Positions 7,272 through 15,964 of a stretch of 64,000 bases of DNA are shown piece by piece. Within the stretch, counting starts at the first letter, position 1; every line of letters starts with the position of its first letter. Below the pieces are notes generated by a model. The model made no database searches. It was given only the letters and a program-made list of their open reading frames with translations, and was not told the DNA's origin. The stretch covers positions 186,001 through 250,000 of the forward strand of contig NZ_FWZX01000001.1 of assembly GCF_900177295.1 (NCBI RefSeq), in the 5' to 3' direction. Both the position numbers and the translations under genes were made by a program. Source of the stretch: Tistlia consotensis USBA 355 (GTDB lineage Bacteria; Pseudomonadota; Alphaproteobacteria; Kiloniellales; DSM-21159).

Positions 7272-8165
7272 ATGTCGATCGGCGCCCCCCCGCCTCTGCC
7301 ACGAAGTAAGCGCGCGCTCGCCAGAGCGCTCGCCCACCTTGAGTCGGCGCCCGGAACGCCCGAGGTCGTGGCGCTGCTGGAGGCGGCCTACGCCGAGCCC
7401 CGCGCGCAGGTGGTCGGGCTCACCGGCCCGCCGGGGGTCGGCAAGTCGACCCTGACCGGCAGGCTGATCGCGGCCTACCGGGGGCGCGGCGAGACCGTCG
7501 GGGTGGTCGCGGTCGATCCCTCCTCGCGGCGCTCCGGCGGGGCGCTGCTCGGCGACCGCCTCAGGCTGCGCAGCGACGCCGAGGACGCCGGCCTCTTCGT
7601 GCGCTCGATGGCGGCGCGCGACCGGCTCGGCGGGCTCGCCGAGATCACCTGGTCGGCGGTCGTGCTGATGCGCGCGCTCTTCGACCGGGTGCTGGTCGAG
7701 ACCGTCGGCGTCGGCCAGTCGGAGACCGACGTCGCCGGCGTCGCCGACACGGTGGTGTTCTGCGTCCAGCCCGGCGGCGGCGACTCGCTGCAGTTCATGA
7801 AGGCCGGCATCGTCGAGATCCCGCAGGTTGCCGTGGTCACCAAGGCCGACATGGGCAAGGTCGCGCAGCGCGCCCTGGCCGACCTCGCCGGCGCCCTCTC
7901 GCTGGCCGAGCCGGAGGACGGCTGGCCGGTGCGGAGCCTCGGCGTCTCGGCCGAGAGCGGCGAGGGGCTGGCCGAGCTGGTCGCGACGCTCGATGCGCAC
8001 GACGCCTGGCTGAAGCAGGAAGGGCGGCTCGGCGAGCGGCGCCACGCCCAGGCCGAGGCCTGGCTCAGGGCGGCGATCCTGGAGCGCTGGGGCCGCGAGG
8101 GCCTGAGGGCCCGCGGCCTGCCGGCGCTGGCGCCCGGTCAGGCGCCCTTCGCCGCGGCGCTCTGA
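7272..8165 (+). CDS. meaB: Methylmalonyl-CoA mutase-associated GTPase MeaB (ArgK family)
   Basis: A 297-residue G3E-family GTPase that protects and reactivates adenosylcobalamin-dependent mutases such as methylmalonyl-CoA mutase. Motifs in order: Walker A GPPGVGKSTLTG, the VAVDPSSRRSGGALLGDR segment, LVETVGVGQSE and the base-specificity motif TKAD. The length is slightly short of the usual 320 or so, with a short N-terminal arm. The ribosome binding site for ATG 7272 is weak and no better start is visible. No mutase gene lies in this window. Its 3' end overlaps ygfZ on the opposite strand by 28 bp. Confidence 0.9.
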   Translation: MSIGAPPPLPRSKRALARALAHLESAPGTPEVVALLEAAYAEPRAQVVGLTGPPGVGKSTLTGRLIAAYRGRGETVGVVAVDPSSRRSGGALLGDRLRLRSDAEDAGLFVRSMAARDRLGGLAEITWSAVVLMRALFDRVLVETVGVGQSETDVAGVADTVVFCVQPGGGDSLQFMKAGIVEIPQVAVVTKADMGKVAQRALADLAGALSLAEPEDGWPVRSLGVSAESGEGLAELVATLDAHDAWLKQEGRLGERRHAQAEAWLRAAILERWGREGLRARGLPALAPGQAPFAAAL

Positions 8166-9055
8166 AGGCGCGCCCAGGCGGGAACCTGCGGCTCGACCGT
8201 CGCCGCGCCGGCGCTGAGCGGCCCCGGCGCGTCGAGCGCCTCCAGGCGCAGCAGCGCGAGGCCGCGGCCGTCGGCGACCGAGCGCAGGCTGCCGACCTCC
8301 CGGCCGTCGGCAGTGACGGGCGTGCCGGGCTCGGCGCTGCCGCTCAGGGTCACCGGCAGCAGCCGGCGCTTGACCAGGCCGCGGTACTTGGTGCGCGCGG
8401 TCAGCTCCTGGCCCATCCAGCAGCCCTTCTGCCAGTCGATGCCGCCGAGCTCGTCGAAGCCGGCCTCGAGCAGCACGGTCTTCTCGACCTCCAGGTCGCG
8501 GCTGCCGTCGGGCAGGCCGAGCGCCAGGCGCCGGCGGTCCCATTCGTCGGGGCCGGAAGCCGCGAAGCCGGCCTCGGCCAGCGACGCCTCGGCCGTCGCA
8601 CGCGGCAGGATCAGGCGCGCGCCGGCGGCGGCCAGGCGCGGATCGACGTAGGCGACGCCGCCCTGCCAGGGCCGGGCCGCCCCCGGCGTCGCCGGCAGCT
8701 CGAGCGCCGCCAGGGCGTCCGCGCCGAAGGCCAGGGCGACGGTCCAGCCGTCGGGCGCGCCGACCTCGACCTTGGAGCGCAGCCTGTAGATCTTCAGGCG
8801 CTTCGCCAGGTCGGCGGCACGCCCGGCCTCGACGTCGAGCAGCAGTTCCCCATTGTCCCCGGCGCCGTGCCCGACCAGGAAGAAGTCGTGCAGGTACTTG
8901 CCCTGGGGAGTCAGGAAGGCGCTCCAGAGCGCGCGCGACTCGCTCGCCCTGGCGACGTCGTTGGAGACCAGGCCCTGCAGGAAGGCGACGCGGTCCGGGC
9001 CGGCGACCGAGAGCAGGGACCGGCTGTCGGACTGGAAGGCAAGGCGCTCGGTCAT
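8138..9055 (-). CDS. ygfZ: Folate-binding Fe-S assembly factor YgfZ (GcvT-like)
   Basis: A 305-residue tetrahydrofolate-binding protein of the YgfZ/Iba57 family, which helps build or repair iron-sulfur clusters in certain enzymes. The family signature K-G-C-x-x-G-Q-E is visible as QKGCWMGQELTARTKYRG. Early motifs include VAGPDRVAFLQGLVSNDV and TPQGKYLHDFF, as in GcvT-type folds. ATG 9055 is preceded by AAAGGAGAG, a strong ribosome binding site; an upstream in-frame ATG at 9121 is not needed. It is convergent with meaB. Confidence 0.9.
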   Translation of the reverse strand: MTERLAFQSDSRSLLSVAGPDRVAFLQGLVSNDVARASESRALWSAFLTPQGKYLHDFFLVGHGAGDNGELLLDVEAGRAADLAKRLKIYRLRSKVEVGAPDGWTVALAFGADALAALELPATPGAARPWQGGVAYVDPRLAAAGARLILPRATAEASLAEAGFAASGPDEWDRRRLALGLPDGSRDLEVEKTVLLEAGFDELGGIDWQKGCWMGQELTARTKYRGLVKRRLLPVTLSGSAEPGTPVTADGREVGSLRSVADGRGLALLRLEALDAPGPLSAGAATVEPQVPAWARLQSAAAKGA

Positions 9056-9193
9056 GGCTCTCCTTTCGGCTCGGCTGTCGCAATCAAGAGGTGGCGCGAA
9101 CCACGCCTCCTGACAAGCCATGGCACGCCCAAGCCCGATCCCCTATAAGGCGCCCGACCCTTCCCTCTCTCGCCCCGACCCCCGCCGGACCCC

Positions 9194-10153
9194 ATGCGCC
9201 TGCTGTTCGTCACCTCGACCCGCCTGGGCGACGCCGTGCTCTCGACCGGCGCGCTCGACTGCCTGGTGCGCCGCCACCCCGGCGCCCGGGTGACGGTGGT
9301 CGCCGGCCCGGTGGCGGCGCCGATCTTCGCCGGCGTGCCGGGGCTGGAGCGCATCGTGGTGCTGCGCAAGAAGCGCGCCGGGCTGCACTGGCTGGAGCTC
9401 TGGGGCCGGCTGGTGCGGCACCGCTGGGCGGCGGTCTGCGACCTGCGCGCCTCGGCCCTGGCCTGGCTGCTGCCGGCCGGCCGGCGCTACGTCATCGGCC
9501 GGCGCGACGACTCCCTGCACCGGGTCGTCGAGCTCGGCCGGCTGCTCGGCGAGGAGCCGCCGCCGGCGCCGACCCTCTGGACGATCCCCGCCCACGAGGC
9601 CGGCGCCGAGCGGATCCTGCCCAGCGAGGGCCCGCCGGTGCTGGCGATCGGGCCGACCGCCAACTGGGCCGGCAAGGTCTGGCCGGCCGAGCGCTTCGCC
9701 GAGGTCGCCCTGGCCCTGACCGCAGCGGACGGCCCGCTGCCGGGCGCCCGGATCGCGGTGATTGCCGCCGAGCACGAGAGCTTCCAGGCCAATCCGGTGC
9801 TGGCCGCCCTGCCGCGGGACCGGCGGGTCAACCTGGTCGGCCGGGCGCCGCTGCCGGTGCTCGGCGCCGCCCTGGCGCGCTGCCGGCTCTACCTCGGCAA
9901 CGACAGCGGCCTGATGCACCTGGCCGCCGCCGCCGGCTGCCCGACCCTCGGCCTGTTCGGCCCGAGCCCGGAGTGGCGCTACGCCCCCTGGGGGCCGCGC
10001 TGCGCCGTCGTGCGCACGCCGGAGAGCTTCGCGGAGCTGAAGGCGCGGCCCGATTTCGACTTCGCCAGCAAGACCCGCTGCTACATGGAGAGCCTGGCGG
10101 TCGCCCCGGTGGTCGAGGCCGCGACGGCGCTGCTGGCGCGCACGGGGCGATAG
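9194..10153 (+). CDS. Glycosyltransferase family 9 (heptosyltransferase-like)
   Basis: A 319-residue GT-B fold enzyme of family 9, which includes lipopolysaccharide heptosyltransferases acting at the inner face of the cytoplasmic membrane. The N-terminal domain begins MRLLFVTSTRLGDAVLSTGAL. The donor-binding half shows GPTANWAGKVWPAERFA, LYLGNDSGLMHLAAA and TLGLFGPSPEWRY, the typical NDSG/H and LFGPS signatures. It is the first of three glycosyltransferase genes within 3.3 kb, which points to lipopolysaccharide core or surface-glycan assembly. The exact sugar is not predictable. Confidence 0.85.
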   Translation: MRLLFVTSTRLGDAVLSTGALDCLVRRHPGARVTVVAGPVAAPIFAGVPGLERIVVLRKKRAGLHWLELWGRLVRHRWAAVCDLRASALAWLLPAGRRYVIGRRDDSLHRVVELGRLLGEEPPPAPTLWTIPAHEAGAERILPSEGPPVLAIGPTANWAGKVWPAERFAEVALALTAADGPLPGARIAVIAAEHESFQANPVLAALPRDRRVNLVGRAPLPVLGAALARCRLYLGNDSGLMHLAAAAGCPTLGLFGPSPEWRYAPWGPRCAVVRTPESFAELKARPDFDFASKTRCYMESLAVAPVVEAATALLARTGR

Positions 10154-10182
10154 GCGCCCTCTCCCGAGCCGATCGGCAGCGG

Positions 10183-11106
10183 CTACAGCCCGGCCAGCGC
10201 CGCCAGAACCTCTTCCAGGGACAGATCGGCAAGGCTGTCCCGCCGCAGGCTCGCGACCCGAGGGCCGCGCGGCGCGGCCCTCGGGTCGGAGGCGGCGGAG
10301 AACAGCATCAGCGTAGGGCAGCCGGCGGCGGCGATCAGGTGCGCCGGACCGGTGTCGTTGCCCACGGCGAGCTGCGCCTCGCCGGCCAGGGTCGCCAGCT
10401 GCTCCAGGCTGGTGCGGCCGAGCAGGCTGACGGCCTCGGGACAGGCCGCGGCGATCGCCTCGATCTCGGCGCGCTCGGCGGCGGTGCCGATCAGCAGCGG
10501 CGTCGTCCCCCCGGCGGCGAGGGCCTTGGCGAGGGCCGCGTAGCGCTCCGGCGGCCAGCGCTTCGCCGGCACGTGGGCCGAGCAGCCGGGCACCAGCAGG
10601 GCATGGCGCTCCGGCAGGCCGAGGCCCGAGACGTCGGCGCGCGCGAAGGAGAGGTCGATCGGCGGCACGCCCGCGATGCCGGCCACCGCCAGCTGCTCGG
10701 CCTCGCGCTCGACGATGTGCTTCGGGCTCTCGGCCATGCCCGTGTAGCGGTGCGAGCAGCCGGCGACCTTGCCGACCCACTCGGGCGGGTCCGGCCAGAG
10801 CAGGCGGAAGTACCAGCCGGTGCGGTCGCTGCGCTGCAGGTCGTAGACCCGGGCGAAACGGCCGCCGCGCAGCCGGCGGCGCAGCGCCAGCACGGCCGGC
10901 AGGTTGGAGAGCGGCGGCTTCGCGTCGAGCCAGACCTCGTCGAACAGCCCGCTGGCGCGGGCCAGCCCCTCGAAGGGGCGGCTGGTCAGCAGCACCAGCT
11001 CGGCCTCGGGGTGATGCGCGCGGATCGCCTGGAAGGCACCGAGCGACAGCACGAAATCGCCGAGCGCGCTCAGCTTGATGACGAGAATCCGCGGCCGCTG
11101 CCCCAT
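10183..11106 (-). CDS. Glycosyltransferase family 9 (second copy)
   Basis: A 307-residue family 9 glycosyltransferase. It begins MGQRPRILVIKLSALGDFVLSLGAF and carries LVPGCSAHVPAKRWPPERYA and VGNDTGPAHLIAAAGCPT in the nucleotide-sugar half, the usual heptosyltransferase pattern. ATG 11106 is chosen because the family motif begins almost at once; an in-frame ATG at 11142 would add 12 unrelated residues. It is convergent with the first family 9 gene and divergent from the GT4-type gene, so the three genes are not one operon but share a likely role in lipopolysaccharide core synthesis. Confidence 0.85.
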   Translation of the reverse strand: MGQRPRILVIKLSALGDFVLSLGAFQAIRAHHPEAELVLLTSRPFEGLARASGLFDEVWLDAKPPLSNLPAVLALRRRLRGGRFARVYDLQRSDRTGWYFRLLWPDPPEWVGKVAGCSHRYTGMAESPKHIVEREAEQLAVAGIAGVPPIDLSFARADVSGLGLPERHALLVPGCSAHVPAKRWPPERYAALAKALAAGGTTPLLIGTAAERAEIEAIAAACPEAVSLLGRTSLEQLATLAGEAQLAVGNDTGPAHLIAAAGCPTLMLFSAASDPRAAPRGPRVASLRRDSLADLSLEEVLAALAGL

Positions 11107-11263
11107 GGCGGCCCCTATAGGCGGACGGTGCCGCAGTGGCAAGGGCGTGGCCGCCGGCGCCGCCGCCCTCTCCGCCTTGACGGTCCGCTAACCTCTGCAT
11201 GCGCACAAATGGCGGGCACGAGCAGCGGACGAGGGCCTGCGGGAGCAGAGTCGCGGAACGACC

Positions 11264-12373
11264 ATGCGGATCAGCCAGCTCTTCGCCGGCCCCTACGACG
11301 GCGGTCCCCGGGCGCAGCTCTTCTCCCGGGTCGCCGACGGCTTTTCGCTGCCCGACGAGCTGCGCCAGCAGCTGATCCTGGCGCGCCGGCCGGGCTGGCA
11401 GGCGCTCGCCGGCTTCGGCCGGCCCGGACTCGCCCTGCCGTTCCGCCGCTGGCCGGCGGCCGGCGGCGCGGGCAGGCTGGACCGACGCAGCCGCGCCGCG
11501 GTCGCGGCCGAGCTGGAGCTGTTCAAGCCCGACGTGATCGCGGTCTGGGACGAGGCCTCGATGGCCCGCCTGCCCGCGCAGCCCGAGGCGGTCACCCTCG
11601 GCATCGCGACCGATCCCGAGGCGGCGCTGGCGCTGCGGCGCTGCCGCTACCTGGTCGCGCTGTCGCCGGAGATCGCCGGGCAGGCGGTCGATCGCGGCTG
11701 GCCCGAGGAGCGGGTGCGCCCGCTGCCGCCCTTCGCCGACGGCGACCTGGTCGACCCGCTGCCGCGCGCGACCCTGGCGACCTCGGTCGATGCGACGGTG
11801 GTGCTGCTGCCCTGGACACTGGACCTGGAGGCCCTGGGAGCGGTGCTGCTGGCGGCGCGCCGCCTGCCGCTGCCGACGCTCTGGATGCCCGGGGTCGACC
11901 GCAAGCGCCTGAAGCTGGCGCTCGGCTGCCAGGTGCCGCTGCGCGACCTCGGCCCCGAGCTCGACCGCGCCCGTGCCTTCGCCGCCGCCGACCTGGTGCT
12001 CTGCACGGCGGCGGGCGACGCCATGGGCCTCGGCATCGTCGAAGCCTGGGCGCAGACCAAGCCGGTGGTCGCCGCCGGCGCCCCGGCCGCGTCCGGGCTG
12101 GTCCGCCACGAGGACAGCGGCCTCCTGGCCCGCGACACCACGCCCGACGCGCTGGCCGCCGCCCTGCGCCGGCCGCTCGACGACCCGCTGCTCTACGACC
12201 GCCTGGCCGCCAACGGCCGCGCCGCCTTCGACGCCGGTCACGGCGAGGCGCGCGCCCTGGCCCGCTGGCTCGAAGCCTATCTCAGCCTCTCGGCCCTGAT
12301 GCTGCCCGGCGCCCGGGGCCTCCGCGAGACCCGCCGCAAGGCGCCGCCGCCGCGCACCGACATCGAGGTGTGA
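11264..12373 (+). CDS. Glycosyltransferase, GT1/GT4-like
   Basis: A 369-residue protein with the C-terminal half of a GT4-type glycosyltransferase: FAAADLVLCTAAGDAMGLGIVEAWAQ followed by KPVVAAGAP and EDSGLLARD correspond to the donor-binding E-x7-E region and the AAGV-like stretch. The N-terminal acceptor domain is divergent. The ribosome binding site before ATG 11264 is weak. The neighbouring family 9 genes suggest a role in lipopolysaccharide or another surface glycan. The C-terminus ends in a basic, proline-rich tail. Confidence 0.75.
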   Translation: MRISQLFAGPYDGGPRAQLFSRVADGFSLPDELRQQLILARRPGWQALAGFGRPGLALPFRRWPAAGGAGRLDRRSRAAVAAELELFKPDVIAVWDEASMARLPAQPEAVTLGIATDPEAALALRRCRYLVALSPEIAGQAVDRGWPEERVRPLPPFADGDLVDPLPRATLATSVDATVVLLPWTLDLEALGAVLLAARRLPLPTLWMPGVDRKRLKLALGCQVPLRDLGPELDRARAFAAADLVLCTAAGDAMGLGIVEAWAQTKPVVAAGAPAASGLVRHEDSGLLARDTTPDALAAALRRPLDDPLLYDRLAANGRAAFDAGHGEARALARWLEAYLSLSALMLPGARGLRETRRKAPPPRTDIEV

Positions 12374-12412
12374 CGCGGCCGGCCGTTCCCTCGGCAGCCG
12401 TGCCTCCGGCCC

Positions 12413-12877
12413 TCAGGCCTCGCCGCCGAGATAGCGCCGGACCAGCCATTCCGCGACCAGCGCCGGCTTCTCCCGCCCCTCGACCTCGACCGTCACGCTC
12501 AGCGTGCTCTGCACCACCCCGGGGCCGACCGCCTCCAGCCGGTCCAGCACGAAGCGGCCGCGGACGCGGCTGCCGGCCGGGACCGGCGACACGAAGCGCA
12601 GCCGGTTGACGCCGTAGTTCACGCTCATCGCGACGCCGGCCAGCTTCGGCAGCTCCCGGCTCATCTCCGACAGCAGCGAGAGGGTCAGGAAGCCGTGGGC
12701 GACGGTGATGCCGAAGGGCGTGGCCCTCGCCCGCTCGGGGTCGACGTGGATGTACTGACGGTCGCCGGTGCAGTCGGCGAAGCGGTCGATCCGCTCCTGG
12801 TCGATCTCGATCCAGGGGGACAGGCCGATCTCGCACCCGACCAGTGCCTCGTATTCCGCACGTTCCAGCGTCGGCAT
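12413..12877 (-). CDS. MaoC-family (R)-hydratase / dehydratase-like protein
   Basis: A 154-residue single hotdog domain of the MaoC type, which hydrates or dehydrates acyl-CoA intermediates. The hydratase signature is visible: DRQYIHVDPERA (the D-x4-H catalytic pair region) then AHGFLTLSLLSEM. It resembles NodN/PhaJ-like single-domain members. ATG 12877 is the first codon of the conserved region. It lies 17 nt downstream of the SDR gene in the same direction and is the last gene of a three-gene minus-strand operon (crotonase, SDR, MaoC), suggesting a beta-oxidation-like step of a carboxylate taken up by the divergent TRAP system. Confidence 0.85.
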   Translation of the reverse strand: MPTLERAEYEALVGCEIGLSPWIEIDQERIDRFADCTGDRQYIHVDPERARATPFGITVAHGFLTLSLLSEMSRELPKLAGVAMSVNYGVNRLRFVSPVPAGSRVRGRFVLDRLEAVGPGVVQSTLSVTVEVEGREKPALVAEWLVRRYLGGEA

Positions 12878-12894
12878 CTGCCGTGCCCGCCGGC

Positions 12895-13725
12895 TCAGGC
12901 GTCGATGAAGAGGTCGAGGGCGAGCTCGGCGCCCGGCGGCCCGTTGCGGTAGCGCTCGAAGTCGGTCTCGCCGAAGCGCCGCAGCAGGTCCTCGTCGATC
13001 AGCGTCTGCCCGGTCAGCTCCGTCGCCGGCGCCGAGAGGATCAGGCAGGCCGCGTCGGCGACGATGGCCGGCGTCCGGGAGCGCTCGATCAGCGCCTCGC
13101 CGACCTCGAACCGCACCGCCGCGGTCGCGATGGTCGTGCGCGGCCACAGCGTGTTGACCGCGATGCCCTTGTCGCGGAGCTCCTCGGCCAGGCCCATCGT
13201 CAGCAGCGTCATGGCGTACTTGGTGACGGTGTAGGGAATGTAGGGAGCGAGCCAGCGCGGCTCGAGGTTGAGCGGCGGCGACAGGCTGAGGACGTGAGGG
13301 TTGTCCGACGCCTCCAGAAGCGGCAGCGCGGCCTTGGTGACCGCGAGCAGCGCCCGGGTGTTGACCTGGTGGAGCAGGTCGAAGCGCTTCAGCTCGAGCC
13401 GGGCGGCCGGCTCCAGCCGGATCGCGCCGGCGTTGTTGACCACGGCGTCGAGCCCGCCGAAGGCCTCGGCCGTCGCCTCGACCGTGGCCGCGATCGAGGC
13501 CTCGTCGCGCACGTCGAGCTTCACGGCGAGGGCGCGCCCGCCCGCCGCGCGCACCTCCTCGGCAACGCTGTGGATCGTGCCGGGCAGCTTGGGATGGGCG
13601 ACATCCGACTTGGCCGCGATCACGACGTTGGCCCCTTCAGCCGCCGCCCTCAGGGCGATCGCCCGCCCGATGCCCCGGCTCGCCCCGGTCACGAGGATCG
13701 TGCGGCCCTTCAGCGTGCCGCTCAC
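12895..13725 (-). CDS. Short-chain dehydrogenase/reductase, HSDL2-like
   Basis: A 276-residue SDR oxidoreductase. The nucleotide motif is TGASRGIGRAIAL, followed by NNAGAI, a serine-containing strand VLSLSPPLNL and the catalytic Y-x3-K as YTVTKYAM. The wide spacing between the TGxxxGxG motif and NNAG, and the LSPPLNL context, resemble the HSDL2-like SDR subgroup linked to fatty acid or steroid metabolism. The start ATG 13725 overlaps the stop of the upstream crotonase by 4 bp (ATGA), so the two are translationally coupled. In this operon it probably oxidises a 3-hydroxyacyl intermediate. Confidence 0.87.
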   Translation of the reverse strand: MSGTLKGRTILVTGASRGIGRAIALRAAAEGANVVIAAKSDVAHPKLPGTIHSVAEEVRAAGGRALAVKLDVRDEASIAATVEATAEAFGGLDAVVNNAGAIRLEPAARLELKRFDLLHQVNTRALLAVTKAALPLLEASDNPHVLSLSPPLNLEPRWLAPYIPYTVTKYAMTLLTMGLAEELRDKGIAVNTLWPRTTIATAAVRFEVGEALIERSRTPAIVADAACLILSAPATELTGQTLIDEDLLRRFGETDFERYRNGPPGAELALDLFIDA

Positions 13726-14576
13726 CGGGCCTCTCCCGCAGGGGAAGCCGCCGGCCGCGGGCCGCGGTGCCGGCCCGCTGAAGCGAAATCGGGACGACGC
13801 TTCTCGAGGAAGGCCGTGAGCCCCTCGGCGGCTTCCGGCCCGAAGCGGGCGAGGTTGATCGAGCGAGCCTCGAGCTCGAGATGCGCGGCGAGGCCGTTCT
13901 CCGGCGCGGCGTTGACCAGCCGCTTGATCCCGCCGAGCGCCTGCGGCGGACCTGCGGCCAGACGCTCGGCCAGCTCGAGGGCCGCCGGCAGGGCCTCGCC
14001 CGCCGGCACGAGCCGGTTGACCACGCCCGCCTGCGCCAGCCGCTCGGCCGGCAGGGGCTGGCCGAGCAGGCAGAGCTCCATGACCAGCTGCCGGGGCAGC
14101 GCCGAGCGCAGGAAGTGGGTCGCGCCGCCGTCCGGGCTGAGACCGACGCGCACGTGGGCGACGGTGAAGCGCGCGGCGTCGCTCGCGACGATCAGGTCAC
14201 AGGCCAGCGCGAGGGCAACGCCGGCGCCCGCCGCGCCGCCCTCGACGGCGGCGACGGCCGGCTTCGGGCCATCGACGACGGCCCGGATCATTCCGTTGAG
14301 CCCGTCGGTGTTGGCCGTCGCGGCGGCGAGGCTGCGCGCGGCGCTCTCGCGCAGCGCCCGGACGTTGCCGCCCGAGGAGAAGAAGCCGCCGTCGCCGGTC
14401 ACCACGATCGCCCCGACGGCGGGGTCGAGGCCGGCGTCGAGCACGCGGGCCTGCACCTCCCGATAGACCTGCGGGCCGATCGCATTGCGCGTCCTCGGCC
14501 CGTCCAGGGTCAGCAGGAGCACCGCCCCCCGACGCTCGGCCCTGACCCGCGTGCTGTCCGTCTCCGTTGGCGTCAC
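13722..14576 (-). CDS. Enoyl-CoA hydratase/isomerase family (crotonase) protein
   Basis: A 284-residue crotonase-fold protein. The oxyanion-hole segments are visible as FFSSGGNVRAL and VEGGAAGAGVALALACDL. At the second catalytic position it reads RVGLSPDGGATHFL, with Asp where classical hydratases have Glu, a pattern closer to PaaG-like isomerases. The frame is open far upstream, but GTG 14576 with GAGGGGAG upstream begins the protein at a sensible place. It is the first gene of the minus-strand catabolic operon and is divergent from the CoA-transferase gene, sharing an AT-rich control region with it. Confidence 0.85.
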   Translation of the reverse strand: MTPTETDSTRVRAERRGAVLLLTLDGPRTRNAIGPQVYREVQARVLDAGLDPAVGAIVVTGDGGFFSSGGNVRALRESAARSLAAATANTDGLNGMIRAVVDGPKPAVAAVEGGAAGAGVALALACDLIVASDAARFTVAHVRVGLSPDGGATHFLRSALPRQLVMELCLLGQPLPAERLAQAGVVNRLVPAGEALPAALELAERLAAGPPQALGGIKRLVNAAPENGLAAHLELEARSINLARFGPEAAEGLTAFLEKRRPDFASAGRHRGPRPAASPAGEAR

Positions 14577-14752
14577 CGCTTCGCTCCCCTCGCCCGGGCG
14601 GCCGATTCGAACCTCGGCCCTGGTCCGTCGCGACCGCCCGACTATCGGGCAGCGGCGGAGGGCAGGCAACAGAAAATATGACATGATTGGCTATATCGTT
14701 TGAAATAATGAAATCTGATGTTAGCATCCTTCGAATAAGTGGAGGTAACCCA
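14577..14752. promoter_or_regulatory. Divergent control region of the IclR/TRAP catabolic locus
   Basis: This gap lies between the crotonase gene (minus) and the CoA-transferase gene (plus). The segment from about 14670 to 14735 is markedly AT-rich. On the minus strand 14714-14705 reads ATTTCATTAT, the same ten bases that begin inside a near-palindrome upstream of the TAXI gene (16936-16945). GGAGG at 14741-14745 is the ribosome binding site for the CoA-transferase gene. A binding site for the locus IclR regulator here is inferred. Confidence 0.45.
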
Positions 14753-15964
14753 ATGACCGGACCGGAGGGCGAAGGCCCCCTCAAGGGCCTGCGCGTGCTG
14801 GACATCGCGACGATCATCGCAGGGCCGATGGCCGGGACGCTGATGGCCGACTTCGGCGCCGAGGTGATCAAGCTCGAACTGCCCGGACTCGGCGACGGCC
14901 TGCGCGGCTTTCCCCCGTTCCGGGAGGGCAAGTCGCTGTGGTGGAAAGTCACCAACCGCGGCAAGTACTTCGGCGCACTCGACCTGCGCACGCCCGAGGG
15001 GCGGGCGCTGTTCCTGCGCCTGGTCGCGAAGAGCGACGTCGTCATCGAGAACTTCCGGCCCGGCACCCTGGAGCGCTGGGACCTCGGGATCGAGACGCTC
15101 TGGCGCGCCAACCCGCGTCTCGTCGTGCTGCGCGTCAGCGGCTTCGGCCAGGACGGCCCGAACGCCGGCCTGCCCGGCTTCGCCCGCATCTTCGAGGCGA
15201 TCGGCGGGCTGACCGCGATCTCGGGCCGCGAGGACGAGCCGCCGATGCACACCGGCTACCCGATCGGCGATCCCATCGGCGCGCTGTTCGGCGCCTTCGC
15301 CATCCTGGCCGCGCTCTGGCGGGTCGCGCAGGGCGACCGCGAGCGGGGCGAGGAGATCGACCTGTCCCTGACCGAGGCGCTGTTCCGCATCATCGAGGTG
15401 CTGGCGATCGAGTACGACCAGCTGGGCGAGGTGCGCCGGCGCAGCGGCAACCGGAACCTCTATTCGGCGCCGTCTGACGTCTACCTGACCGCCGACAAGC
15501 GCTACGTCTCGCTCGCCGGCAGCACCAACCGCACCTTCGCGAACAACGCGCGGGCGATCGGCCGGCCCGAGCTGGCCGAGGACCCGCGCTTCGCCACCAA
15601 CGCCGCGCGGGTCGAGCACGGCGAGGAGCTGGACCGGATCTTCGGCGGCTGGATCGCCGCCCACACCCAGGAGGAAGCCGTCGCCGCCTTCCGCGCGGCC
15701 AGCGGCACGCTCGCACCGATCTACTCCGTCGACCAGATCTTCGCGGATCCCCAGTTCGTCGCCCGCGGCGCGATCGCCGAGACGCCGGACGAGGACTTCG
15801 GCCAGGTGCGCATGCAGGGCCTGGTGCCGCGGTTCAGGAGGCGTCCGGGGCGGATCCGCTGGGCGGCAAAGGCTCTGGCTGCCGACAACGATTATATCTA
15901 TAGAGAGATCCTCGGTCTCGAGGACGCCGAAATCGAGGGGTACAAGGCCAAGGGCATCATATGA
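14753..15964 (+). CDS. CaiB/BaiF (family III) CoA-transferase
   Basis: A 403-residue family III CoA-transferase, which moves CoA between carboxylates through an aspartyl-linked intermediate. Diagnostic parts are GLRVLDIATIIAGPMAGTLMADFGAEVIKLE at the N-terminus (in pieces GLRVLD, GPMAG and FGAEVIK), NRGKYFGALDLRT, DVVIENFRPGTLERWD and SGFGQDGP. ATG 14753 has GGAGG 7 nt upstream. It overlaps the IclR gene by 4 bp and leads an operon with a TAXI-type TRAP transporter, so it probably activates the imported carboxylate as a CoA thioester. The substrate is unknown. Confidence 0.9.
   Translation: MTGPEGEGPLKGLRVLDIATIIAGPMAGTLMADFGAEVIKLELPGLGDGLRGFPPFREGKSLWWKVTNRGKYFGALDLRTPEGRALFLRLVAKSDVVIENFRPGTLERWDLGIETLWRANPRLVVLRVSGFGQDGPNAGLPGFARIFEAIGGLTAISGREDEPPMHTGYPIGDPIGALFGAFAILAALWRVAQGDRERGEEIDLSLTEALFRIIEVLAIEYDQLGEVRRRSGNRNLYSAPSDVYLTADKRYVSLAGSTNRTFANNARAIGRPELAEDPRFATNAARVEHGEELDRIFGGWIAAHTQEEAVAAFRAASGTLAPIYSVDQIFADPQFVARGAIAETPDEDFGQVRMQGLVPRFRRRPGRIRWAAKALAADNDYIYREILGLEDAEIEGYKAKGII

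Noticed and set aside
9091-12609. Very long plus-strand frame of over 1100 codons across the glycosyltransferase genes
   Set aside because: The translation is a low-complexity Arg/Ala/Gly/Pro mixture, overlaps recognised genes in other frames and has no domain; it is a GC-driven shadow.
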